Positions 46,164 through 55,322 are shown, numbered from the stretch's first letter. The stretch is DNA of 64,000 nt from an uncultured Christensenellaceae bacterium (GCA_910587005.1 CAJULB010000004.1:1-64000), one strand, 5' to 3'. Notes: generated from the letters alone by a model not told the origin. A program made the numbers and translations.

Positions 46164-47665
46164 CTACTTTTCGGTGAAGATTTTTTTCTTTTTCCGTCGT
46201 CGTATTTCTCTGCACGCAGACGTTTTTTATCCGCAACGGCAACGGCGCGGGCGGCGCGTTTTTCCGCCTCTTCCTCGGCGAATTTTTGCGCGTAAACGGC
46301 ATATACTGCGGGGTTAAGCGTCGGCATATACACCTTTTTAAGCCTTGTTAAAATCTTTTCCCTGTCGTTTTTGCAAAGCTTTATCGCGCAGTCCGTCAAA
46401 AGCTGTAAAAGCGTGTTGCCCACCTCCTGCGCGGGCACTCCCGCCTCAATCAAATCGTTGCCCTTTACGGCAAGCTCCTTTAAAGCGAACGGCACGTTTT
46501 CACTTTTCATCGCCGTGTAAATCTTTGAAAATTTTTCAACCGAGGGCGCAACTGAAAAATCGTCGGTGCACGCGGAATAGTCGGCTTGCTTTATAAGCAG
46601 AAGCTTATCTAAAATACCGACGTTTTCGATAATGAATTTGCGAATCTTATTTTCCCTTGCGTCGCAACGGAAGTCGTACATATGCAGTTTTACCAGCTCG
46701 GCTGTTTCTTCGGTCAGTTTTTTGGGAGCTTTAAGCCTTGCGCAGATTTCTTCGGCAATGCGCGCGCCCTCCTCGTCGTGCCCGATAAAATTCCCCGCCG
46801 TTTTAAGGCAGTAAGGCTTTCCTATATCGTGCAGAAGCGCGGCGAACCGCACGCGTTCGTCCGCATATGCGGCGCAACGCAGAGAGTGTTCCAAAACGTC
46901 GTGCTTATGATATTTTTTGTTCTGAACCATACCCTCGCCCGCGCAAAGCTCGGGTAAAATTATTTGAAGCACGCCCGTGTTTTTAAGAATTTTTAGCCCC
47001 GCATACTGTCCCATACTTATACCGTATTTTTTGTCCGCATTGAGTATAAGCATAAGCTCGGCAAAAATTCTTTCGGCGGAAACGTCGCGTATAAGCGCTG
47101 AATTGGCGAGCGCGCCCTGTAAACATTCGGCGTCGGGCAAAAAGCCGGTCTGCGCGGAAATTCTTGCAAGGCGCATAAGCCTTAGCCCGTCCTCGCCGAA
47201 CACTTTTTTTGCGGGTGCGACCGTGGATATGCGCCGGTTATCGATATCTTCCAGCCCGCCCAGCGGGTCAACGAACTTACCCGCGGCAATATCGTAATAT
47301 ACCGCGTTGCACTTAAAATCGCGCCGCCTTGCGTCTAAATTTATGTCGTCCGTAAGATACGTTGCAACGGGGCGGTGCCCGCCGCGAACGTACTCGTCGG
47401 AGCGGAAGCAGGTAAATTCGAAATCCTCCTCCCCGCAGAAAAATTTAACCGTGCCCGTATTTTTGTATTCTGCTTTTATTTCGAACCCCGCTTTTTCGGC
47501 GCGCGCGGCAAAATCGGCAACGTCTGCGGGCGCGCAAACGTCCGTATCTGCGGTTTCGGAGTGCAGTCCCGCGGCAAAATCGCGCACCGCGCCCCCCACT
47601 ATATACAGCGGATACGGCAAGGTTTGGGCAAAATTTATTAATTTTTCGGGCAGAATAGATTTCAT
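46160..47665 (-). CDS. CCA tRNA nucleotidyltransferase / poly(A) polymerase family, HD domain
   Basis: 501 residues. The class II nucleotidyltransferase head has YIVGGAVRD (about 21-29), the carboxylate pair DTD (40-42) and RRDFKCNAV, with RISTV and the GLRLMRLARIS RNA-binding helix after it. An HD domain follows (KHDVLEHSL, ALLHDIGKP), and the last 40 residues are Lys/Arg/Ala-rich and probably helical. Members repair or add the CCA end of tRNAs; because the nearby tRNA-Arg encodes its CCA, a repair role is likely for that one. The start lacks a ribosome binding site, and the predicted transcription start is about 4 bases upstream, so the message is nearly leaderless. Confidence 0.93.
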   Translation of the reverse strand: MKSILPEKLINFAQTLPYPLYIVGGAVRDFAAGLHSETADTDVCAPADVADFAARAEKAGFEIKAEYKNTGTVKFFCGEEDFEFTCFRSDEYVRGGHRPVATYLTDDINLDARRRDFKCNAVYYDIAAGKFVDPLGGLEDIDNRRISTVAPAKKVFGEDGLRLMRLARISAQTGFLPDAECLQGALANSALIRDVSAERIFAELMLILNADKKYGISMGQYAGLKILKNTGVLQIILPELCAGEGMVQNKKYHKHDVLEHSLRCAAYADERVRFAALLHDIGKPYCLKTAGNFIGHDEEGARIAEEICARLKAPKKLTEETAELVKLHMYDFRCDARENKIRKFIIENVGILDKLLLIKQADYSACTDDFSVAPSVEKFSKIYTAMKSENVPFALKELAVKGNDLIEAGVPAQEVGNTLLQLLTDCAIKLCKNDREKILTRLKKVYMPTLNPAVYAVYAQKFAEEEAEKRAARAVAVADKKRLRAEKYDDGKRKKSSPKSS

Positions 47666-47675
47666 AACAAAATAT

Positions 47676-47727
47676 ATTTTAGCAAATTTTTAAAATTATT
47701 GCAATTTATCAGCTGTTGTTGTATAAT
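47676..47727. promoter_or_regulatory. Divergent promoters sharing one palindromic -35
   Basis: TTGCAA at 47699-47704 is self-complementary. Rightward, a 17-bp spacer leads to TATAAT (47722-47727) for the lipid kinase gene. Leftward, a 17-bp spacer leads to TAAAAT (47676-47681) for the nucleotidyltransferase gene. Both share the same six bases as their -35. Confidence 0.7.
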
Positions 47728-47783
47728 AATTTACGGATATTTGTAAATATTGTTTCAGTTTTAAAAAGAGAGAGTGTTGAAAA

Positions 47784-48668
47784 ATGATTTATCTTATTGC
47801 GAATGAAAAACATGTTAAGGGCAAAAACTCCAAAAAGCTTGACATAGTACGGGGCGTATTCGACCGCGCGGGCAAAAAATACGAGGTGTTGCTTACGCAT
47901 AAAACGGGCGACGCAAAGGCACATGCGGAAAGAATAACTGCCAACGGAGAAAAAAATATCGTCGTTGCGCTCGGCGGCGACGGTACGCTCCACGATATTA
48001 TAAACGGTTTTAAGGATTTTGAAAACAACTCTCTCGGACTTATCCCCCTCGGCACCGGCAACGATTTTGCGGCTACCGCGGAAATTCCGCTCGACGTAAA
48101 ACAAGCCGCGGAAATTATCGCCTTCCGACAGCCCGCGCCCATTGACTTTATAGAATTTTCAAGCGGACTGCGCTCTATCAATATTGCGGGAATGGGCATA
48201 GACGTGGACGTGCTGGAACGCGTATATTCGGGCAATATGACGGGAAAATCGAAATATGCGAAGGCGCTTGTTTCAAGCTTAAAGCATTTCAGCAGCCGTA
48301 AATTCACCGTTAAATATGACGGAACCGAAGAAGAGCTTTTCGGGCTGATATGCGCAATATGCAACGGCAGACAGCTTGGCGGAGGAATGAAAATTTGCCC
48401 TCAGGCAAAGCTGAACGACGGATATATAGAGCTGTTTTTGTGCGATTACATATCCAAATCGCGTATTGTGGGAATGTTTTTAAAGCTTATGACGGGGAAT
48501 GTGCGCAAAATTAAGGAAGCGCGTTCGATAAAAGTAAAAAGCGCAACCATTATTCCGCATGCGGAAGATTATTATTTGCAGGCCGACGGAGAGATTTATC
48601 CCAACGTTCCGTTTGACGTTTACGTAGTTTCGGACAAGCTTAAATTTTATTTGCCAGCAAAAATTTAA
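47784..48668 (+). CDS. Diacylglycerol/lipid kinase family protein (YegS-like)
   Basis: 294 residues. VVALGGDGTLHDIING (60-75) is the DAG-kinase catalytic nucleotide loop; LGLIPLGTGNDFA (about 84-96) is the second signature; NGRQLGGGMKICPQA and the C-terminal QADGE motif complete the fold. It phosphorylates a membrane lipid, most often diacylglycerol recycled from lipoteichoic acid or phosphoglycerol-transfer reactions; the lipid here is not proven. AGAGAG lies about 10 bases before the ATG. Shares a bidirectional promoter with the nucleotidyltransferase. Confidence 0.92.
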   Translation: MIYLIANEKHVKGKNSKKLDIVRGVFDRAGKKYEVLLTHKTGDAKAHAERITANGEKNIVVALGGDGTLHDIINGFKDFENNSLGLIPLGTGNDFAATAEIPLDVKQAAEIIAFRQPAPIDFIEFSSGLRSINIAGMGIDVDVLERVYSGNMTGKSKYAKALVSSLKHFSSRKFTVKYDGTEEELFGLICAICNGRQLGGGMKICPQAKLNDGYIELFLCDYISKSRIVGMFLKLMTGNVRKIKEARSIKVKSATIIPHAEDYYLQADGEIYPNVPFDVYVVSDKLKFYLPAKI

Positions 48669-48717
48669 ACGGCTTAGCCTTCAAAAAAATACCTGTATTT
48701 TACGGTAACAAGCGGAA

Positions 48718-49785
48718 ATGACACAGAAATACTATAAAAGCATACTCGAAAATATAAAAACGGCGGTTATAGCGGTTGACCAGAACGCAAAAGTAACTTT
48801 TGCAAACCGCGCTTTTAAAACGCTGTTTCAGGGCGCGGAGCGCGGAAAGCTCGGCGCCGTTACCGCGTGTGCGGGCGATATTAAACATTGCGGCGCGTGC
48901 AACTGTGCGCAGGGCTGCCCCCTATACGGCGCGTTCGAGGACGCTTTTTTATCAAACGCGGAGGTTTCAAGAAGAATTTTTCAGCGCGTAACCTCTGGCG
49001 ACAGCGCTCACGAGGTAGCCTATTCGTTAACCGTCACCCCGCTCGGGGGCGGTATCTGTATGGGCGCGGTTGACGACGCTTTCGAGCTTGAAATTTCGCG
49101 CGAGCTTCAAACCGCAAAAAGCATACAGCAAAGACTTCTGCCCGCGGGCAAATGGGCGGGAGGTAAAAAATATTCGTATATGTATATCCCCTGCCGAGAT
49201 ATAGGCGGCGACCTGCCCGAGGTATATTCCCGCAACAACAGCGCTTTCGGGGTGATTGCGGACGTTTCAGGCAAGGGTATTTCGGCGGGAATGCTTACCG
49301 CATTCGTAAAAGCCGCTTACGATAAAACGGCGGAATCGCCCGCCCGCGCGCTCTCGAATTTAAGCGCGAAATTCCGCGAGCTTAATCTTGACGAACGCAA
49401 CTATATTACGCTTGCCGCGGTGCGCATAGACAAAGACACGGTAACCTACTCTATGGCGGGGCATAACGTTCCCATACTGTTAAAAACCAAAAGCGGTATT
49501 ACGCGGATAATGCTTAACTCTCCCCCCGTTTCAAACTGGTTTGACAACCCGGCGTACTTCGACGACACCATCGCTTACGAAAAAGGCGATATTTTGGTAC
49601 TGCTTACGGACGGAGTTACCGAGTGCAAGAACGGCAGAGGCGAAATGTTCGGCGCGGACGGGGCTATTAAAACCCTTTCATACTCGCGCACGGCGGACGA
49701 TTTTATCAAGAATCTGGAACACAATTTAAAAAATTTCTGCAACAATCTTAACGACGATATTACGGCTATCGCGTTTGATTTGTAA
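48718..49785 (+). CDS. PAS-domain SpoIIE-type serine phosphatase with cysteine-rich sensor
   Basis: 355 residues. Residues 1-120 form a PAS domain (ILENIKTAVIAVDQNAKVTFAN) with a cysteine-dense insert: Cys51, 58, 61, 63 and 67. A linker helix RELQTAKSIQQRLLP (about 129-143) leads to a PP2C-like SpoIIE domain with DIGGD (metal site), DVSGKG, and TDGVTECKN. Such proteins dephosphorylate anti-sigma-factor antagonists in partner-switching pathways, and the PAS domain is the input. Cys-rich PAS domains can hold an iron-sulfur cluster or zinc, which would make this an oxygen or redox sensor; that is inference. No cognate anti-sigma genes are in the window. Confidence 0.9.
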   Translation: MTQKYYKSILENIKTAVIAVDQNAKVTFANRAFKTLFQGAERGKLGAVTACAGDIKHCGACNCAQGCPLYGAFEDAFLSNAEVSRRIFQRVTSGDSAHEVAYSLTVTPLGGGICMGAVDDAFELEISRELQTAKSIQQRLLPAGKWAGGKKYSYMYIPCRDIGGDLPEVYSRNNSAFGVIADVSGKGISAGMLTAFVKAAYDKTAESPARALSNLSAKFRELNLDERNYITLAAVRIDKDTVTYSMAGHNVPILLKTKSGITRIMLNSPPVSNWFDNPAYFDDTIAYEKGDILVLLTDGVTECKNGRGEMFGADGAIKTLSYSRTADDFIKNLEHNLKNFCNNLNDDITAIAFDL

Positions 49786-49857
49786 TAATAAGCAGAAACG
49801 GAAAAAAACATAAAATAAAACGCGTTTAAACACGGCATATAACGGGGTTAATTTAAA

Positions 49858-51087
49858 ATGCAGTCATTGAGGGAAATTTATAAAATAGGGCGCGGACCTT
49901 CCAGCTCGCACACAATGGGGCCGGAGCGCGCAATAAAAATTATGCGGGAAAAATATCCCGAAGCCGACTTATTCAAAGTGGTTTTGTACGGCTCGCTTGC
50001 GCTTACGGGCAAGGGGCACGGCACGGATAATATAATCAACGAAACCGCCGCGCCCGTAAAATGCGAAATAGAGTGGAACAGCTCCGCTCCCTGCCCCGTC
50101 CACCCGAATACAATGGATATATGCGCCTTCAAGGGCAAAAAGCTTATTGAAAAAAAACGCGTTTACAGCGTTGGCGGGGGTACGGTAGTATTTGACGGAG
50201 AACCCGCCGACGCGTACGAAAAATACGCAAACGACGCCATATATCCCTTAAATACCTACAAAGAGATTGCCGAATACTGCAACGCGCACAACATACGGCT
50301 TTGGCAATACGCGGTCAATTGCGAGGGGCAGGATATTTTGGATTACCTTGCCGAAGTTTGGGCGAGAATGAAGCAGACCGTGCACGAAGGGCTTACCGTT
50401 TCGGGCGTTCTTCCGGGCGTGCTCGGCACGCAAAGACGCGCGCAAAAGCTTTTCAACCAGCGCCACATCGACGAATCGGCGCAGACGCGCGAAAACCGTC
50501 TTGTATGCTCCTACGCGTTCGCCACAAGCGAGCAAAACGCTGCGGGCGGAGTTATTGTAACCGCGCCGACGTGCGGTGCGTGCGGAGTTGTGCCTTCGGT
50601 GCTTAAATATATGCAGGAAATGCGCCGTTTTTCCGACGAGCAGATTGTGCGCGCGCTTGCCGCGGGCGGAATTATAGGCAATTTAATTAAGAAAAACGCG
50701 TCGATTAGCGGTGCGGAGTGCGGTTGTCAGGCGGAAATAGGCTCGGCCTGCTCTATGGCGGCGGCGGCTTTGGCTGAACTGTTCGAAATGGGTTTGGGAC
50801 AGATTGAATACGCGGCCGAAGTTGCAATGGAACATCATTTGGGACTTACGTGCGACCCCATTGCGGGACTTGTACAGATACCGTGCATAGAGCGCAACGC
50901 GGTTGCGGCAATGCGCGCAATTAACGCTTTGTCGCTTGCAAACTTTCTTGCGGATACAAGAAAAATCAGCTTTGACACCATTGTCAAAACAATGTACAAC
51001 ACAGGCAAAGATTTGCTGAACAGCTACCGCGAAACCTCGGGCGGGGGACTTGCGAAGTATTACGAAATCAACCCGAAAAATCAATAA
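49858..51087 (+). CDS. sdaA: L-serine ammonia-lyase, iron-sulfur type, single chain
   Basis: 409 residues with both halves in one chain. Residues 1-150 are the beta domain (GPSSSHTMGP, GSLALTGKGHGTD); 160-409 are the alpha domain with TAPTCGACGVVPSVL, SGAECGCQAEIGSACSMA and CDPIAGLVQIPCIERNA, whose cysteines ligate the catalytic [4Fe-4S] cluster. It converts L-serine to pyruvate and ammonia in the cytoplasm of anaerobes. In most Clostridia the two domains are separate genes (sdaAB, sdaAA); the fused order here is like Proteobacterial SdaA, though shorter than the usual 450 or so. Followed by a strong terminator. Confidence 0.96.
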   Translation: MQSLREIYKIGRGPSSSHTMGPERAIKIMREKYPEADLFKVVLYGSLALTGKGHGTDNIINETAAPVKCEIEWNSSAPCPVHPNTMDICAFKGKKLIEKKRVYSVGGGTVVFDGEPADAYEKYANDAIYPLNTYKEIAEYCNAHNIRLWQYAVNCEGQDILDYLAEVWARMKQTVHEGLTVSGVLPGVLGTQRRAQKLFNQRHIDESAQTRENRLVCSYAFATSEQNAAGGVIVTAPTCGACGVVPSVLKYMQEMRRFSDEQIVRALAAGGIIGNLIKKNASISGAECGCQAEIGSACSMAAAALAELFEMGLGQIEYAAEVAMEHHLGLTCDPIAGLVQIPCIERNAVAAMRAINALSLANFLADTRKISFDTIVKTMYNTGKDLLNSYRETSGGGLAKYYEINPKNQ

Positions 51088-51155
51088 AAATCCGCTGATT
51101 TTAACGGATTGCCCCTTGCATATGGCTTGAATAATATTATAAAGCGAATAATTTT

Positions 51156-51195
51156 GCGCCCCGCGGGCTTTAAGCCCGCGGGGCGCCTTTCTTTA
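51156..51195 (+). terminator. Terminator after the serine dehydratase gene
   Basis: 14-15 bp GC-rich stem (51156-51170 with 51172-51186, tight loop) followed by CTTTCTTT. Confidence 0.82.
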
Positions 51196-51205
51196 ATTTT
51201 TACCG

Positions 51206-52048
51206 TCAAAACAAGCTTTCTTCCAAATCGAAATTAATATATTTTTTCAAGGTTTTTCCGTCGTAGCAGGGCAATATAAACTCGTAATCTTCCTCTACAT
51301 GCGTTATACGCACCGAATACCCGCCCCTTATAAAATACTCGCCAGCGCGGTTTCTGCGTACAGAGTACCGTTTGAATGTTTCCGAGTTATACTCCTCTTT
51401 TTTCGTCCAGTTGCCCGTTTTGAACGTGCGGGTAAGCTTAACCACCTCTTTAATATCGGAAAGCGGAACAGCCATAACAGTTTCCAAATCGGAAAGGCAA
51501 AGATTCCCGTTTTCTGTAAATATCCTCAGCTCTACCCCGAAATACAGCTGACTTTTTACCGTTTTTTTGGAACCGCGGATATTTTCACTGCAAGAAAGCG
51601 CTTCAATAACGCCCGCGTCCGCGGGAATAGAAAGCTTTTCATAGCTTTTATCGTAGACTTCTTCCTCAATAACCTTGTAAACGTCCTTAAAAGCGGGCGC
51701 TTTTTCCGCCATTCTGTCGTTTATTTGAGAGGCGATTAAAATTGCAAGCCAGCCCAGCGCGGCAATTATTGCAATTATATATTTCCACATTGCTGCGGCA
51801 AACATCTGCGCGAAAGTCAGCCGTTCCATGTCCATTAAAGACGTAAAAACAATCAAAATTACCGTAAAGGCACACAGGTATTGCATTATTTTCAGCCAAA
51901 GCGGAAATTTTTTGTGCTTTTCCACTTTTACCGTCTGCACTATCATTTTTTCCTGATATTCGGTAATTTTGCAGTCGGCCCTTCTTATGATAAATTCTTT
52001 GCCGCAATACTCACCGCAAGCAATATCCAAACCGAAAATATTTTTCAT
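51206..52048 (-). CDS. Unknown two-helix membrane protein
   Basis: 280 residues, not recognised. A cytoplasmic N-terminal segment of 48 residues contains CGEYCGKEF. Two transmembrane helices follow at about 50-70 and 86-106, and a soluble C-terminal domain of about 170 residues that is beta-rich and charged. Nothing catalytic is visible. It lies 32 bases downstream of the response regulator gene, on the same strand, so it may be cotranscribed with the two-component system and could be its target or accessory. Confidence 0.75.
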   Translation of the reverse strand: MKNIFGLDIACGEYCGKEFIIRRADCKITEYQEKMIVQTVKVEKHKKFPLWLKIMQYLCAFTVILIVFTSLMDMERLTFAQMFAAAMWKYIIAIIAALGWLAILIASQINDRMAEKAPAFKDVYKVIEEEVYDKSYEKLSIPADAGVIEALSCSENIRGSKKTVKSQLYFGVELRIFTENGNLCLSDLETVMAVPLSDIKEVVKLTRTFKTGNWTKKEEYNSETFKRYSVRRNRAGEYFIRGGYSVRITHVEEDYEFILPCYDGKTLKKYINFDLEESLF

Positions 52049-52080
52049 TCGTTACTCTGCCGCCTTCCGTGTACGCCGAA

Positions 52081-52719
52081 TTACTTTAAATTTCTTATTT
52101 TTTCCACCGCGGAGTTTCTGCCATCAACGCCTAATTTCAGATAAATAGCGCTTATGTAGTTGCGCGCCGTACCGTCCGATAGTTTAAGCGCGGAGGCTAT
52201 CTGGCGGTTGGTGAACCCGTCGTAAAGCATCAGCGCGATTTCCGCCTCTCTCTCGGAAAGGTTGAATAGTTTTCGTAGTTTAAGCTCCTTGTCGGAAGAA
52301 ACCATTGCCGCCGCATCGGTTATTTTCTTTGCGATTTTTGCGGGCAGAATGGTGTCGCCCGCGTATGCGTTTTTAACCGCGTCGATAAGCGCGGACGAGC
52401 CTATGTCTTTTAAAAGGTAACCGCTGGCGCCGTTGTTGATTGCGCTTAAAATATAGTCGCTGTCGTCGAAAGTGGTCAGCACCACTATTTTAATATTTTC
52501 GTCAGCTTCCTTAATGCGTTTGGTTGCAACCATACCGTTCATATTCGGCATGCGTATATCCATCAGAACGACGTCGGGTTTAAGCGAGGCGCATTTTTCA
52601 ACCGCCTGCGCTCCGTCTAACGCAATTCCGATAACTTTAATTTCCCTGCACGTTTCCAGCACGGACTTTATGCCCTCCGCCAAAATCTGCTGGTCGTCTA
52701 CCAAAAGTACCTTTATCAT
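52081..52719 (-). CDS. NarL/LuxR-family response regulator
   Basis: 212 residues from the chosen start MIKVLLVDD. The receiver domain has Asp8/Asp9, the phosphorylation site Asp54 (VLMDIRMPNMNG) and Lys in SGYLLKD. The C-terminal GerE/LuxR HTH spans about 150-212 (LSEREAEIALMLYDGFTNRQ). A longer reading to 52788 exists but covers the 3' end of the kinase gene; AAGGAG 5 bases before 52719 and the ATGA overlap with the kinase stop decide the start. Confidence 0.95.
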   Translation of the reverse strand: MIKVLLVDDQQILAEGIKSVLETCREIKVIGIALDGAQAVEKCASLKPDVVLMDIRMPNMNGMVATKRIKEADENIKIVVLTTFDDSDYILSAINNGASGYLLKDIGSSALIDAVKNAYAGDTILPAKIAKKITDAAAMVSSDKELKLRKLFNLSEREAEIALMLYDGFTNRQIASALKLSDGTARNYISAIYLKLGVDGRNSAVEKIRNLK

Positions 52720-53939
52720 TTTTTCTCCTTGTTGGGCACGGTTATGTCCGCTTCGAACCCTTCGCCTTGTTCGCTTGTAAAAACGCACTTACCGCCCAGA
52801 GCTTCCGCCTTTTCGCGTATGCCTTTAAGCCCGAAACCTTCGGTTATTTCTCCGTCCGTCCCCGAGCCGTTGTCGGATATTATCAGCTGAATTTCATTGA
52901 AAACCTGTTTAAGCTCGATATAAAACGCGGTTGCCCCGCCGTGGCGTATGCCGTTTGCAAGCAATTCCTTTACAGCGTTGCAGATAAAGCGGCAGCTGTC
53001 CGCGTCCGTCTGCACCTCGCCCATATCGTAGCGGGCTTTAATGTCGGTACCGTCAATCGTCTGCGCGATGATTTCTTCCACTTCTTCCTTTAAAGAACGC
53101 GTCTGCGCCCTGCCGGCAAGCAGATGCACGCTCTGGCGCATTTGTTCAAGCGCGTTGCGCGCCTGTATGTTAGCCGAAATTATTCTGTTTTTCGCTTCGG
53201 CGGGGTTGTCGTCTATCAGCAGTTTTGCTGCTTCCGTCTGCATTATTACTGTCGTCATAGAGTGCCCAGCATTGTCGTGAATGTCCTTTGCTATGCGGTT
53301 GCGCTCCTCGTACACCCTTGTGCGGGTAAGCTGGTCATAGGCTTCTTCCAGCTGGGCTTTGCTTTCGTCCGCTTCGCGCAAGGCTTTCCTCAGCTCTGCG
53401 TTGGTGCGGTAAAATTTGATTAAAAACTGCACCACAACATAGTCCACAGCCATAAAAAGCAAGCCGAACAGCACGCCGCTTAAAATAAGCACAATGCTGT
53501 TATAAAGCGACTGTCCGACGTTGCGGATAACCCAGCCCGCCACAAACGAGATTGTATACATTCCGCAGCTGAACCCGAAAAGCACGGTTCTGTCCCTGAA
53601 TTTTTCAACGGAAATATAACAGCCCGTCAAAACTATGCAGTACAGCGCGGACAAAACGGAATCGCCCGTTAAAATGCAAACGGCAAGCAGAAGCGCCGAG
53701 TCCAGCCCGAAAAACACCATTTTCGCCGCAAAATTTTTGATAGCGAAAAGATTAACCGCCTCTACCGCGGTCAGCGCGGCACAGCAAACCACAAGCGAAA
53801 TGTAGTCGGGCAGTCTTTCTTTCAGCGCCGTGTAAGCCTGCGCGCACACAAAAATTTCAATCGCCGCCAAAAGCGCTATAAGCGTGATTTTGATATAAGT
53901 TATTATGTTTTGTGGATTGAATTTGCTTTTTGTTTTCAT
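52716..53939 (-). CDS. NarL-type sensor histidine kinase
   Basis: 407 residues. The N-terminal 175 residues form about six transmembrane helices with almost no extracytoplasmic loop, followed by a coiled coil (178-208). The HisKA_3 dimerisation domain places the phosphoacceptor at His221 (RNRIAKDIHDNAGHS). The HATPase has ISDNGSGTDGE and FGLKGIREKAEALGGK. The compact membrane domain suggests sensing of something in or at the membrane, as in DesK/LiaS-type kinases. Its stop codon overlaps the response regulator start. Confidence 0.94.
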   Translation of the reverse strand: MKTKSKFNPQNIITYIKITLIALLAAIEIFVCAQAYTALKERLPDYISLVVCCAALTAVEAVNLFAIKNFAAKMVFFGLDSALLLAVCILTGDSVLSALYCIVLTGCYISVEKFRDRTVLFGFSCGMYTISFVAGWVIRNVGQSLYNSIVLILSGVLFGLLFMAVDYVVVQFLIKFYRTNAELRKALREADESKAQLEEAYDQLTRTRVYEERNRIAKDIHDNAGHSMTTVIMQTEAAKLLIDDNPAEAKNRIISANIQARNALEQMRQSVHLLAGRAQTRSLKEEVEEIIAQTIDGTDIKARYDMGEVQTDADSCRFICNAVKELLANGIRHGGATAFYIELKQVFNEIQLIISDNGSGTDGEITEGFGLKGIREKAEALGGKCVFTSEQGEGFEADITVPNKEKK

Positions 53940-54005
53940 AATTGCGCTTGCGAGGGCTTAATTTTACGGCGGAATGCCTATTTTTTATTTTAAAGCCGAT
54001 TTTAT

Positions 54006-54034
54006 TTTACCATAAATAAAAAAAGTTGTATAAT
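54006..54034 (+). promoter_or_regulatory. Promoter of the M20 dipeptidase gene
   Basis: TTTACC (54006-54011), 17-bp spacer, TATAAT (54029-54034), followed 34 bases later by the ATG at 54069. The position of the -10 rules out an upstream in-frame start at 54033. Confidence 0.62.
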
Positions 54035-54068
54035 GTTTTCAACAATATTTTTAAGAAGGCTTTATATT

Positions 54069-55322
54069 ATGGAAAAGATTATTAAAGACGTTATAAAAGA
54101 TATTTCCGAAATTATTAAGTTCGACTCCTCGCAAAAACCCGCTGAAAAGAACGCTCCGTTCGGCGCGGGCGCGAGAAAGTCGCTCGACTATTTTTTAAAC
54201 CTTGCAAAATCTTTCGGTTTCGAAACAAACGATTACGACGGTTACGCGGGCGAGGTTATTTTCGGCGAGGGCGAAGAATTTGCCATTCTTGCGCACCTTG
54301 ACGTTGTGCCTGCGGGCGGAGGTTGGACGAAAGAGCCGTTCGGCGGCGAAATCGATGAGAAAAACGCGCGCGTTTGGGGGCGCGGCGCAATGGACGACAA
54401 AGGCCCCGCGGTTATCGCGCTTTACAGCCTTAAAGCCTTGAAGGACGAAGGCTTTAAGCCCAAAAGAAAAATAAAGCTTATAGTCGGCTGCAACGAAGAA
54501 AACGGCTGGGCGTGCATCGATTATTACAAGGCGCACGCGCATATGCCCGACGAGGGTATTTCCCCCGACGCGGACTTCCCCGTAATCTATGCCGAAAAAG
54601 GAATTTTACAGCTTAAACTGAAATTTGCGGTTAAGGGCGACTATTCCTCTCTCCGCGGAGGCGAGCGCGCGAATATGGTTTGCGATTACTGCGAAATCAA
54701 AGCCCCCGCAGACAAGGCGAAGCTTTCCGCGCTTAACCTTACGGCGGAAAACGGCAAAATTATTTCCCGAGGAAAGTCGGCGCACGGCTCCACCCCTGAA
54801 ATGGGAACAAACGCCATCCCTCCTATCCTTAAATATTTGGGACTTGACGGAATTTGCAAAACGCTGTTTGAAACGCGCTTCGGCTTGACCGAGCTTAAAG
54901 ACGAAACGGGCGTTTTGACCTTTTCGCCCAACGTTATAGAGGGCGGAAAAAACTGCATTTTTGTTACCTGCGACGTGCGTTACCCCGCTACTATGTCAAA
55001 GTTAAGCGTGTTGGCGCCCATAGAAAAGGCGGGGGTAGCATACGAAATTCTGCACGAACAAGAACCGCTTTTTAACGACCGCGAATGTTTTCTTATTAAA
55101 ACCTTATGCGGAGTTTACAACGAAGTTACGGGCAAAAACGTAACGCCGATTGCCATAGGCGGAGGAACTTACGCAAGGGCTTTGAAGTGCGGGGCGGCTT
55201 TCGGTCCCGAGGAAGAGGGCGAAGAAAACACTATTCATCAGGCGAACGAATACATCACGTTTGAAAAAATAGAAAAGTGCTTTAAAATTTACAAACTTGC
55301 AATCGAGCGTTTGACAAAATGA
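54069..55322 (+). CDS. M20-family metallodipeptidase (PepV/Sapep-like)
   Basis: 417 residues from the chosen start. Metal ligands are visible: His76 and Asp78 in LAHLDVVPAGGGW, Asp109 in GRGAMDDKGP, Glu143/Glu144 in GCNEENGW and a C-terminal His in ENTIHQANEY. The lid domain (RGGERANMV, SAHGSTPEMGTNA) matches PepV/Sapep enzymes, which are cytoplasmic Zn or Mn dipeptidases that complete peptide breakdown. AAGAAGGC lies about 9 bases upstream. The stop overlaps the next start (ATGA). Confidence 0.95.
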   Translation: MEKIIKDVIKDISEIIKFDSSQKPAEKNAPFGAGARKSLDYFLNLAKSFGFETNDYDGYAGEVIFGEGEEFAILAHLDVVPAGGGWTKEPFGGEIDEKNARVWGRGAMDDKGPAVIALYSLKALKDEGFKPKRKIKLIVGCNEENGWACIDYYKAHAHMPDEGISPDADFPVIYAEKGILQLKLKFAVKGDYSSLRGGERANMVCDYCEIKAPADKAKLSALNLTAENGKIISRGKSAHGSTPEMGTNAIPPILKYLGLDGICKTLFETRFGLTELKDETGVLTFSPNVIEGGKNCIFVTCDVRYPATMSKLSVLAPIEKAGVAYEILHEQEPLFNDRECFLIKTLCGVYNEVTGKNVTPIAIGGGTYARALKCGAAFGPEEEGEENTIHQANEYITFEKIEKCFKIYKLAIERLTK

